From contig CATNEN010000025.1 of the NCBI GenBank assembly GCA_950097015.1, positions 3,945,001 to 4,009,000 of the forward strand: DNA of 64,000 nucleotides. The letters run 5' to 3'. Position 1 is the stretch's first letter. Every line of letters begins with the position of its first letter. Source of the DNA: Macrostomum hystrix. Lineage: Eukaryota; Platyhelminthes; Macrostomidae. The position numbers and the translations under genes were made by a program. Shown here one piece after another: positions 54,861 to 63,655 of this stretch. The notes beneath the pieces are model-generated. The model worked only from the letters and a program-made list of their open reading frames with translations. It did not search any database and was not told the origin of the DNA.

Positions 54861-57308
54861 ATGCCGATCGTCTCATTGTGTCGCTCGCTGTTCCGTCGAC
54901 CGAGTATTCAGCCGCTATACAGCTGCGATGTTGAGCCGCGTCCGGGATGGCCCGGTGGAGCAGCGTTCGAGCACCATGAGGCAACGAATGAGTCTAAGAC
55001 TGCAATCCCGGTGTCTCAGCCTACAAACCCGGTGTCTCAGCCTACAAACCCGGTGTCTCAGCCTACAAACCCGGTGTCTCAGCCTACAAACCCGGTGTCT
55101 CAGCCTACAAACCCGGTGTCTCAGCCTACAAACCCGGTGTCTCAGCCTACAAACCCGGTGTCTCAGCCTACAAACCCGGTGTCTCAGCCTACAAACCCGG
55201 TGTCTCAGCCTACAAACCCGGTGTCTCAGCCTACAAACCCGGTGTCTCAGCCTACAAACCCGGTGTCTCAGCTAACAAACCCGGTGTCTCAGCCTACAAA
55301 CCCGGTGTCTCAGCCTACAAACCCGGTGTCTCAGCCTACAAACCCGGTGTCTCAGCCTACAAACCCGGTGTCTCAGCCTACAAACCCGGTGTCTCAGCCT
55401 ACAAACCCGGTGTCTCAGCCTACAAACCCGGTGTCTCAGCCTACAAACCCGGTGTCTCAGCTAACAAACACGGTGTCTCAGCCTACAAACCCGGTGTCTC
55501 AGCCTACAAACCCGGTGTCTCAGCCTACAAACCCGGTGTCTCAGCCTACAAACCCGGTGTCTCAGCCTACAAACCCGGTGTCTCAGCCTACAAACCCGGT
55601 GTCTCAGCCTACAAACCCGGTGTCTCAGCTAACAAACACGGTGTCTCAGCTTACAAACCCGGTGTCTCAGCCTACAAACCCGCTGTCTCTGCCTACAAAC
55701 CCGGTGTCTCAGCCTACAAACCCGGTGTCTCAGCTAACAAACACGGTGTCTCAGCCTACAAACCCGGTGTCTCAGCCTACAAACCCGGTGTCTCTGCCTA
55801 CAAACCCGGTGTCTCTACCTACAAACCCAGTGTCTCTGCCTACAAACCCGGTGTCTCTGCCTACAAACCCGGTGTCTCAGCTTACAAACCCGGTGTCTCA
55901 GCCTGTATGTACGGCGCAAGTGACTCAGCCTACATGCACAATACTGGTGTCTCAACCGACTTTTACAACACCGGTTTTTCAGCCTTCATTAGATATTCCT
56001 CAAGAAACTACAGCAGAATTTCAACATATAGCCAATGCAAATGAGCCTGCGAAGCCGATATTCCAAATTCTATTGCCCGACAAAAGGTACATGTCATCTT
56101 TATCGCGCCCCAGATTATCGTTTACTCAATCCAGATCACAGGATTATAGAATTGTACCACAGTCTTCAATCCAAGTATCGCAACCCAGACCACAGGATTC
56201 CAAGGACTCGTCGCAGGTACCGCAACCCAAGCCTCACGGTTCCAAGGACTCGTCGCAGGTACCGCAACCCAGGCCTCACGGTTCCAAGGACTCATCGCAA
56301 GTACCGCAACCCAGAGCTCACGGTTCCAAGGACTCGTCGCAGGTACCGCAACCCAGGCCTCACGGTTCCAAGGACTCGTCGCAGGTACCACAACCCAGGC
56401 CTCACGGTTCCAAGGACTCGTCGCAGGTACCGCAACCCAGAGCTCACGGTTCCAAGGACTCGTCGCAAGTACCGCAACCCAGGCCTCACGGTTCCAAGGA
56501 CTCGTCGCAGGTACCGCAACCCAGGCCTCACGGTTCCAAGGACTCGTCGCAAGTACCGCAACCCAGGCCTCACGGTTCCAAGGACTCGTCGCAGGTACCG
56601 CAACCCAGGCCTCACGGTTCCAAGGACTCGTCGCAGGTACCGCAACCCAGAGCTCACGGTTCCAAGGACTCGTCGCAGGTACCGCTACCCAGGCCTCACG
56701 GTTCCAAGGACTCGTCGCAAGTACCGCAACCCAGAGCTCACGGTTCCAAGGACTCGTCGCAAGTACCGCAACCCAAGCCTCACGGTTCCAAGGACTCGTC
56801 GCAGGTACCGCAACCCAGAGCTCACGGTTCCAAGGACTCGTCGCAGGTACCGCAACCCAGAGCTCACGGTTCCAAGGACTCGTCGCAGGTACCGCAGCCC
56901 AGGCCTCACGGTTCCAAGGACTCGTCGCAAGTACCGCAACCCAAGCCTCACGGTTCCAAGGACTCGTCGCAAGTACCGCAACCCAGAGCTCACGGTTCCA
57001 AGGACTCGTCGCAGGTACCGCTACCCAGGCCTCACGGTTCCAAGGACTCGTCGCAGGTACCGCTACCTAGACCACAGGATTTCCACTGCTGCCTCCGATG
57101 CAGAAGCTCCATCGACCATCCCTCAGAGCACCTTCTTGAAGAGAACACTATGGTGAGAGCGGCCAGTTTGGCAGCCGTGGCTGTCACTGTAGGCTTGTTG
57201 GTCGCTTTAATTATACTCTGGGTTAGAAGCGGCAGTTTTACACCAAACTCTAGTACAGTCGAGTTAAAGAATTTCAACGCAACCTATTGGAACAAGACAT
57301 TGCCATAG
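54861..57308 (+). CDS. tail-anchored membrane protein built of two coding minisatellites (815 aa)
   Basis: ATG 54861 opens a frame to TAG 57306-57308. After 48 unique residues come about 42 copies of the heptad PVSQPTN (to about residue 348). A unique linker of about 90 residues follows, then about 21 copies of the 14-mer QVPQPRPHGSKDSS (R/K and A/P variants). A Cys-containing piece (HCCLRCRSS), a hydrophobic helix (about residues 771-792) and about 23 C-terminal residues with three N-x-S/T sites (NSS, NAT, NKT) come last. With no signal peptide and a C-terminal anchor, the repeats should be cytoplasmic and the glycosylatable end lumenal or outside. A TATA box at 54356 and AATAAA 58 bp after the stop support a real gene. 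The repeats are Pro/Ser/Gln-rich and surely disordered. No homologue is recognised. Confidence 0.65.
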   Translation: MPIVSLCRSLFRRPSIQPLYSCDVEPRPGWPGGAAFEHHEATNESKTAIPVSQPTNPVSQPTNPVSQPTNPVSQPTNPVSQPTNPVSQPTNPVSQPTNPVSQPTNPVSQPTNPVSQPTNPVSQPTNPVSQPTNPVSQLTNPVSQPTNPVSQPTNPVSQPTNPVSQPTNPVSQPTNPVSQPTNPVSQPTNPVSQPTNPVSQLTNTVSQPTNPVSQPTNPVSQPTNPVSQPTNPVSQPTNPVSQPTNPVSQPTNPVSQLTNTVSQLTNPVSQPTNPLSLPTNPVSQPTNPVSQLTNTVSQPTNPVSQPTNPVSLPTNPVSLPTNPVSLPTNPVSLPTNPVSQLTNPVSQPVCTAQVTQPTCTILVSQPTFTTPVFQPSLDIPQETTAEFQHIANANEPAKPIFQILLPDKRYMSSLSRPRLSFTQSRSQDYRIVPQSSIQVSQPRPQDSKDSSQVPQPKPHGSKDSSQVPQPRPHGSKDSSQVPQPRAHGSKDSSQVPQPRPHGSKDSSQVPQPRPHGSKDSSQVPQPRAHGSKDSSQVPQPRPHGSKDSSQVPQPRPHGSKDSSQVPQPRPHGSKDSSQVPQPRPHGSKDSSQVPQPRAHGSKDSSQVPLPRPHGSKDSSQVPQPRAHGSKDSSQVPQPKPHGSKDSSQVPQPRAHGSKDSSQVPQPRAHGSKDSSQVPQPRPHGSKDSSQVPQPKPHGSKDSSQVPQPRAHGSKDSSQVPLPRPHGSKDSSQVPLPRPQDFHCCLRCRSSIDHPSEHLLEENTMVRAASLAAVAVTVGLLVALIILWVRSGSFTPNSSTVELKNFNATYWNKTLP
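55004..55905 (+). repeat. coding 21-bp minisatellite (~42 copies)
   Basis: The unit reads CCGGTGTCTCAGCCTACAAA plus C and encodes PVSQPTN. Copies are almost identical including third positions. Variants (CTAACA, CTGCCT, AACACG) cluster toward the end of the array. Confidence 0.97.
56165..57070 (+). repeat. coding 42-bp minisatellite (~21 copies)
   Basis: The unit contains GGTTCCAAGGACTCGTCGCA and CCGCAACCCAG. The only frequent variants are AGGCCT, AGAGCT or AAGCCT before CAC, and GCAGGT or GCAAGT. Antisense and alternative frames are open only because of the repeat. Confidence 0.97.
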
Positions 57309-57365
57309 TTTATTTATAAGACACTTGACCTTATGGTCTTGATTTATTTGATAAATGTTTAGTCC

Positions 57366-57371
57366 AATAAA
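57366..57371 (+). terminator. polyadenylation signal of the repeat-protein gene
   Basis: AATAAA 58 bp after the stop codon. The minus-strand gene that ends at 57408 has its own AATAAA (complement of TTTATT at about 57309-57314). The two transcripts should therefore overlap at their 3' ends. Confidence 0.6.
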
Positions 57372-57407
57372 ATATGTCATATTCTTCAACTAGATACTAG
57401 TTGCCCA

Positions 57408-58445
57408 TCATGGCTGTCGAAGTAGACGATTCTGTCGCCTGCCAATCACGCAGAGCCGGTTGGCCGTGATCTCATCAACAGGTCGGCAGGTGTGCCTGGC
57501 CGGCTGGCAACAGTCCAGATGGCTGACGCAATTTACGCCATGCGGGGCGCAACAACGATTTCGTCTGGCGTTACAGTACAGATAGCTGCCACACTCCGTG
57601 TCGGACTGGCAAAACCTGTTCAGGTGCTGCAGTTGCATCTGCCGCCTTGAAGGGGCGGTGAATTGGGATATTCGGACAATTGGGATATTCGGACAATTAG
57701 GATGTTCGGACAATTAGGATATTCGAACAATTAGGGTGTTCGAACGATTAGGATATTCGGACGCATGGCGATTCGGACGATTGGGATATTCTGAGATTTG
57801 CGGATTTTTGGACAATCAGGATACTTGGAAATTTGGAAATTAGACAAAATTCGGATAATTAGGGTCTAAAATATTCTTAGAATTACGATATTTCTAAAAT
57901 TGGGTTATTCCTAGACTTAGGATATTTCTAGAATTAAGATATTCCTAGAATCGGGACATTCCTTGAATTGGGATGTTACTAGAATCGGGATATTCCTAGA
58001 ATTGGGATATTCCTATAATTGGGAAATTCCTAGAATCGAGATGTTTCTAGAATCAGGAGTATTCTTAGAATCGGGAGTATTCTTAGAATCGGGAGTATTC
58101 TAAGAATCGGGAGTATTCTTAGAATCAGGAGTATTCTTAGAATCGGGAGTATTCTTAGAATCGGGAGTATTCTTAGAATCAGGAGTATTCTTAGAATTGG
58201 GATATTCAGAAGATTTAGATATATATTTAAAATTTATTTAAAAGTTACAGTTCCACGATTCGGAGAGAATTTTTAAGTGAAAAGAATCAAAATCTAAAAG
58301 AAGTCTAATTCTAACAAAATACTCACTTCACATAGTGTGAGTCCAGTTGGGAGAGTCTGTTGCTCGAATCCAGAATGACAATCTCATTGTCCGCAGCCAC
58401 AAGCTGCAAAGTGATGAAGGCTAGAACAGCCAGTCGGGCCATCAT
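57408..58445 (-). CDS. secreted cysteine-rich peptide (two exons, 118 aa)
   Basis: Exons 58445-58327 and 57645-57408 join in phase (AA|GTGAGT .. TTCAAG|G). A clear signal peptide (MMARLAVLAFITLQLVAA) is followed by about 20 hydrophilic residues, then a compact domain with ten Cys spaced C-x5-C-x5-C-x6-CC-x6-C-x5-CC-x6-C-x11-C, and a basic tail. Two adjacent Cys pairs and even spacing indicate a disulphide-rich secreted domain of the general knottin/colipase-Dickkopf type. I cannot place it in one family. The mature part would be about 100 residues. The 681-bp intron is largely an 18-bp minisatellite. The gene is convergent with the repeat-protein gene, with stops about 100 bp apart. Confidence 0.75.
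57655..58205. repeat. 17-18-bp minisatellite in the cysteine-rich peptide intron
   Basis: The array changes along its length: GGATATTCGGACAATTAG units at the left, TTCCTAGAATTGGGATA in the middle and GAATCGGGAGTATTCTTA (8 or so near-identical copies) at the right. It fills most of intron 57646-58326. Confidence 0.93.
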
Positions 58446-59069
58446 TAGAGTCGCTGAGTTGGGAGTTCAGTAGACTTCAAAAAATGCATCACTATCAGAA
58501 ATAAAACAATTAAAAATATTCAATTTGAAAATGTTTGCCGCGTGGACGAGAATTGGATGGTCTGCTAGCTGCGACTGATGTGTCCATCTTTGGTCAGGTG
58601 TACATTGTTTAATAGTCTGGAGCACGTTGCTTCTGGGGGAGCGCGTCGCCAGAGGTGCGGGTATGTTTGAGTTCAGACAGACAGAATGAGTCTGCTCTGA
58701 AATCCAGAAGGATTTTGTCCAATCCAGTGTGGCTTATCCAGGATAGAGACAATTTCATTATACTCGTAACTGTGAGCTTTGGCCAAAGTTTCTCCGCGCA
58801 ACAATGAACATTAGAAGATGACTTTCAATCCAAATCAATATCCAAATGTTTCTTATTTTTTTTATATTACAAATTGCTATTTGTAAAATTTTCCTAAAAA
58901 ATGATACTTTACCTTTTTTTCTTAAGCATTCAATTAAATAAAAGCGTGCATGCAGCCAATTTTAAACAAAATTTCCGGTGTTTCCGCTATTTCATGAAGT
59001 CTCCAAAATTTTAATTTCTTGCATAGTCATGTGTGTTTACTCAATTTCGTGTGTTATTGATCCAATGAG
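58446..59069. other. upstream of the cysteine-rich peptide gene, no motif assigned
   Basis: Contains the promoter side of the minus gene. No TATA box in an obvious position; AT-rich beyond 58840. Confidence 0.3.
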
Positions 59070-59345
59070 GTTGTAGCCTTGTGGTTAGAGCGTCGAACTG
59101 ACAACTTGAAGGTCGGGGGTTCGATTCCAGACTCCGGGACTGGAGCAATTTGTATCCTTTAGCAAGACACTTGACTCTGCGCTGCTTCAGTTAACACAGC
59201 TGTTAAATGGGTACCAGCATCAGCTGGGGGTAATTGAGGGTGGGTGTGGCGTCCCCCCAGTCCATGGACTGAACAGCCGTACGCAGTCTTCAGATGCACC
59301 GCGCAATATCTGCGGCTGTGCTGTCGGCTGCACATCTGGCACAAT
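59070..59345 (+). repeat. tRNA-derived SINE, best copy in the window
   Basis: The head is tRNA-like: GTAGCCTTGTGGTTAGAGCG (A-box region), then GGGGGTTCGATTCC (B-box) 25 bp later. A conserved body follows (TTTAGCAAGACACTTGACTC) with a tail holding CAGTCCATGGACTGAACAGC and GTACGCAG. The TTTAGCAAGACACTT word is of a kind seen in broadly distributed animal SINE central domains. Fragments of the same family are at 19010 and 19738. Confidence 0.8.
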
Positions 59346-60261
59346 TGGGGCAGGTGTAAACAACAACTACTACTGCTATTTTCATTTTTATTTATTCTAC
59401 ATAAATCGTGGCAGTTTGATTTTATTGACAGTCAAACAAATTTTTAATTTATATTTTTTAGCTCTTTAACGAATGCAGTATTACTGGATGCGATCTGTAG
59501 CAGACGAGTTAGAACTATGCTAAATGAATTATCAAATCCACCCAGTTATTGAAACTTTTTTTAATTTTTAAAACAAAAAAAATGTAATTCACAGTGCGCC
59601 GTCTTGCATCCTTTTCACAAGCTTTTAACTCCTTTGTCATAGATAGGTCATCGAAGTTAAAACTAGACAAAAACATTTAAAGACGCATTCAAATATATCC
59701 GTTGAAAAAAAAGTGCACTTAGATGATCGAATTGTAATGCGTGTCAGAAAAAGCAGTAACACGTATACGTATTAAACAAGTTTGAGGAGAAATTTCTGTG
59801 GCTTACTTTGAAATGTTGGGTAATGCAGCGAACAAACTTTTCTGAGGCAAAAACAGGTATAAAATTTGATTTGTTTTAAACGATTCCAGAAAGGCTCTTG
59901 TTATAAGACAATTTTGCTCGCTGCATGCACACTTGTTATGACACAAAAATTTAGCGGCTCTAATAATGCATTTCTAATGCTGAAACTGAGAAAATGGAGA
60001 ATTCACTGCATAAAAAACGCATGACTATTGATATAGCTACGAGTAGAAATGTTTGATTGAACAGATGTCATGAAATTAACAGGTCTTAAACACAATTTTT
60101 CATCCTTCTTCTTAAGTTTCTTCAGTGGCGAATGTAATTGCTACGGTTACGAAAATAAAATGATTTAATAAAAACTGATGTGTGTAACAAAAAACGGTTA
60201 AAATATGATAATATCCGAAATGGGATGGTTTTCAGTAGGGACTTTTTATTGAGCTATTCTG
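59346..60261. other. AT-rich spacer, nothing recognised
   Basis: No gene, RNA or repeat that I can support. Confidence 0.35.
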
Positions 60262-60950
60262 TTGCATTAGGGATTCCTCAAATTATGATTAGTCGTTCGG
60301 GAGCATTAGGGATTCCCCGAATCATGATTAGCTATTCTTGTGCATTAGGGATTCCCAAAATCATGATTAGCCATTCGGGTGCATTAGGGATTCCCCTAAT
60401 TATTATTAGCCTTAGCCTTAGCGTTGGGGATTCCCCAAAACATGATTAGCTATTCGGGTGAATTAGTGATTCCCCAAATCATGATTAGCCATTCTGATAC
60501 ATTAGGGATTCCCCAAATCATGATTAGCCATTCTGATACATTAGGGATTCCCCAAATCATGATTAGCCATTCTGATACATTAGGTATTCCCCAAATCATG
60601 AATAGCCATTCTGATACATTAGGTATTCCCCAAATCATGAATAGCCATTCTGGTGCATTAGGGATTCCCTAAATCATGATTAGCCATTCTGGTGCATTAG
60701 GGATTCCCCAAATCATGATTAGCCATTCTGATACATTAGGTATTCCCCAAATCATGAATAGCCATTCTGGTGCATTAGGGATTCCCCAAATCATGATTAG
60801 CCATTCTGATACATTAGGTATTCCCCAAATCATGAATAGCCATTCTGATACATTAGGTATTCCCCAAATCATGAATAGCCATTCTGGTGCATTAGGGATT
60901 CCCTAAATCATGATTAGCCATTCTGGTGCATTAGGGATTCCCCAAGCCAT
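60262..60950. repeat. 39-bp minisatellite (~17 copies)
   Basis: The unit contains AGCCATTCTGATACATTAGG and GATTCCCCAAATCATGATT. Variants are GGTGCATTAGGG versus GATACATTAGGT and ATGATTAG versus ATGAATAG. The period is a multiple of three, so frames on both strands are open over short distances. Confidence 0.95.
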
Positions 60951-61359
60951 TCTGGATTTGATATATTCGTACTTTGGGATTACCCTATTCGCGCAAGCTG
61001 TTTTATTACAAAATTTTGGGATTCATAGTGTGAAGGACAGCAATAAAGTAATAGCAATACGATTTTATTTAGACTATGTTTTTATCTGATTACTTATCCG
61101 ATCCGTATAAAGCATTCAGTTGCAAAGCAGACTATTCAAAAAACTTTTTTCTTCAGAAATTTTTTTGACTTGTTGCACTTAAAATACACCTAACGACTAT
61201 ATTAAGAGCCGCATTTTCAAAAGAATGTACAAACGAAATAAATCAAAATGAGCGAAAACAATACCCCCAGGTCTCGAAATGTTTGTTTAAAATTGTTTTA
61301 ATTCTTTTTCATTTATCAAATATGCATTCAACATTCCGCAATCACGATTCCACAGTTGT
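60951..61359. other. AT-rich spacer
   Basis: No feature that I can support between the two arrays. Confidence 0.3.
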
Positions 61360-61735
61360 CACAAATTTTACAGCACCTGTTCCACGGCTGCCGCACCTGT
61401 TACAGAACCTATTTCACGGGGTACCGCACCAGTCACATGGGATGTCACACCTGTCACATGGGATGTCACACCTGTCACATAGGATGTCACACCTTCACAT
61501 GGGATGTCACACTTGTCACACAGGGTGCCACACCTGTCACACGGGTGCCACACCTGTCACAAGGGTGCCACACCTGTTACAAAACCTGTTACACGGGTTG
61601 CCACACCTGTTACATCACCTGTTACAAAACCTGTTACACGGGGTGCCACACCTGTTACATCACCTGTTACAAAACCTGTTACACGGGGTACCACCCTGTT
61701 ACATCACCTGTTACAAAACCTGCTACACGATGTGC
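61360..61735. repeat. degenerate ~18-bp tandem with CACCTGTTACA words
   Basis: Repeats of CACCTGTCACATGGGATGTC in the first part, then CACCTGTTACAAAACCTG and TTACACGGGGTGCCACACC in the second. It lies about 125 bp beyond the stop codon of the minus-strand K+ channel exon. Confidence 0.9.
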
Positions 61736-61859
61736 CTTATATTCAGTCTGGTTGCAAAGTGCTTGAATGAAACAATGCAGCATAGATTTCTAGCTAAATC
61801 AAACAGCGCATGCATGTTGGCGCCAAAAGGCAGGCTGAGCAACAACCCCACTCCCCGAA

Positions 61860-62275
61860 TCACAGATCAGTGGCCGGCGGGCTGTCCTCGCCAGGATTGA
61901 ATCCGCCAGTCAGCGGCTGTTCAAGCAGCGGCTCCGAGTGCTTGGAGCACCGCCTGGAGCTGCCGGCGCCCGATCGCTGATCCTTCGTGCGCAGCCGCAG
62001 CCGCTTCTTCCAATAGGCTCGGCCGAGCTTCTGCGAGTGCTGCGCGTGGCTGGCGCCTTCAACAACCAGCTTGCGCATCTGCTTCACCTTGCCGCCAGCG
62101 AAGCTGTTCACCTTGGCCAGGAGGGCCCTAGTGGCGTACTCCTGCACCGAGTTCTTGGACACGTGCACAATCTGGGAGTGAGAATAGTACAGCATGAAGT
62201 GGTTCACCAGTATAGGCACGGTGAATGCTATCAGTAGGAGGCCGCTGAGCGCGCACGCGGAACCAACAATGCGAC
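61860..62275 (-). CDS. last exon of a Shaw/Kv3-like voltage-gated K+ channel (S6 and C-terminus)
   Basis: After an acceptor (AACGCAG before 62275) the frame begins with the S6 segment: GRIVGSACALSGLLLIAFTV, then PILVNHFMLYYSHSQ, and runs about 103 more residues to a stop at 61860. Kv channels have V-G-x-x-C-A-x-x-G at this point, and the N-x-F-x-x-Y-Y-S end is most like the Kv3/Shaw group. The usual Pro-Val-Pro hinge reads Thr-Val-Pro here, and the preceding Leu/Met is Phe. The cytoplasmic tail is basic in the middle (KKRLRLRTK) and acidic at the end. Exons for the voltage sensor and pore would lie beyond 62.3 kb on minus and are not in the window. The gene is therefore partial, or this is a stranded exon. 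Confidence 0.75.
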
Positions 62276-62449
62276 CTGCGTTGTTTTTTTGGTTGAGAGA
62301 ATCTCGTATTGATATCATATTGGAGCGAGATGAAGCTATCGGAGTGCAGCCAGAGAGGCGAGGCCCTGTCTCATCCAAGCGGCAACTCTGTGGCGTCCCG
62401 ATTTTCATGAGAGGGTTTTCTGCTCTTTTGGAGGCTGATTTCCATGCTC

Positions 62450-62735
62450 CTCCGTCTCCTTCTCTGCCTCTGCCACTTCTCTCTCTCCCCGCCCCTTCTC
62501 TCCCTCCGCCCTTCTCTACCTCTGCCCGCCCCTTCTCTACCTTTGCCCCCTCTCTACCTCTGCCCCCTCTCTCCCTGCCCCTTCCCTCCCTCCGCCCTTC
62601 TCTACCTCTGCCCGCCCCTTCTCTACCTCTGCCCCCTCTCTACCTCTGCCCCCTCTCTACCTGCCCCTTCCCTCCCTCCGCCCTTCTCTACCTCTGCCCG
62701 CCCCTTCTCTACCTTTGCCCCCTCTCTGCTCGCAC
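62450..62735 (+). repeat. polypyrimidine tract with internal tandem units
   Basis: Almost pure C/T on plus (CCCTCTCTACCTCTGCCCCC words), partly in ~50-100-bp repeated blocks. Such purine/pyrimidine mirror-like tracts can adopt triplex structures. It precedes the retroelement-like 5' region. Confidence 0.85.
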
Positions 62736-62739
62736 TGGC

Positions 62740-62995
62740 GGGACACAGTGCCTGTGAGGTATGAGTCAGACCAGGCCCACGGGCTAAGGTCTGCGATGCC
62801 TCACACCTGCAGTCGCTTTTTGAGCAGGCTTGGCAGGAAGGAGACCTGTGCCTTCGGGTGCAGGAATCCCTCCACGCTGTCCCGTCAGCTGACCCATGGG
62901 TACACGCCCCGCGAGTGTTCAAGGCTGCCCCTAGGGCAGCCGGACAGAATGGGCAACAGCGCTGGATGACCCATCCAGGGCCTCTGGCCAAACTG
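62740..62995. other. unique GC-rich leader before the 96-bp monomers
   Basis: No gene supported. It leads without break into the 96-bp repeat and probably belongs to the same element. Confidence 0.35.
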
Positions 62996-63455
62996 GGTAC
63001 CTCTAGCCCCGGCTGGAGGGAAAGGTGCCACCCATTGACCTTAACAGGGTATGCGGCCAGTCCGCAGTTTTCGTGCACCTGTGCGTGATCAGGTACCTCT
63101 GGCTACGGCTCTGAGGGAAAGGTGTTACCCTTTGACCTTAACAGGGTATGCGGCCAGTCCGCAGCTTCGTGCACCTGTGCGTGATCAGGTACCTCTGGCT
63201 ACGGCTCTGAGGGAAAGGTGTCACCCTTTGACCTTAACAGGGTATGCGGCCAGTCCGCAGCCTCGTGCACCTGTGCGTGATCAGGTACCTCTGGCTACGG
63301 CTCTGAGGAAATGGTGTTACCCTTTGACCTTAACAGGGTATGCGGCCAGTCCGCAGCTTCGTGCACCTGTGCGTGATCAGGTACCTCTGGCTACGGCTCT
63401 GAGGAAATGGTACTACCCTTTGACCCTAACAGGGTATGCGGCCAGTCCGCAGGCC
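62996..63455 (+). repeat. 96-bp tandem monomers (about five copies)
   Basis: Each monomer starts GGTACCTCTGGCTACGGCTC and contains TGACCTTAACAGGGTATGCG and GCCAGTCCGCAG. Monomers begin at 62996, 63092, 63188, 63284 and 63380, exactly 96 bp apart; the first is the most diverged and the last is incomplete. Tandem monomers just upstream of an ORF are typical of 5' untranslated promoter regions of some non-LTR retrotransposons. Confidence 0.9.
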
Positions 63456-63655
63456 TCGGTACCGGCCTTTTGGTACCCTCTAATGTCCCCAGTGCATCCG
63501 TGCTGCTGGGCTTTGCCGGACTTCAGTCCGCGCTTTGGTTGGGGAGTATTCCAGCCGCTAACGGTGCCTTTTTGCTGCTCCCGGCTGGCTTGGGGTGTCG
63601 GCCAGTCGGGCTTTTCTCACTCGTTAACGAGCAGCCCCCCACCTGCTTTTCAGCC

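Noticed and set aside
56035-57156. Alternative and antisense Arg-rich frames across the 42-bp array
   Set aside because: Shadows of the coding frame of the tail-anchored protein. They lack the membrane segment and any start context.
62194-62764. Leu/Pro/Ser-rich frames across the polypyrimidine tract
   Set aside because: Low-complexity translation of CTCTACCTCTGCCCC-type repeats.
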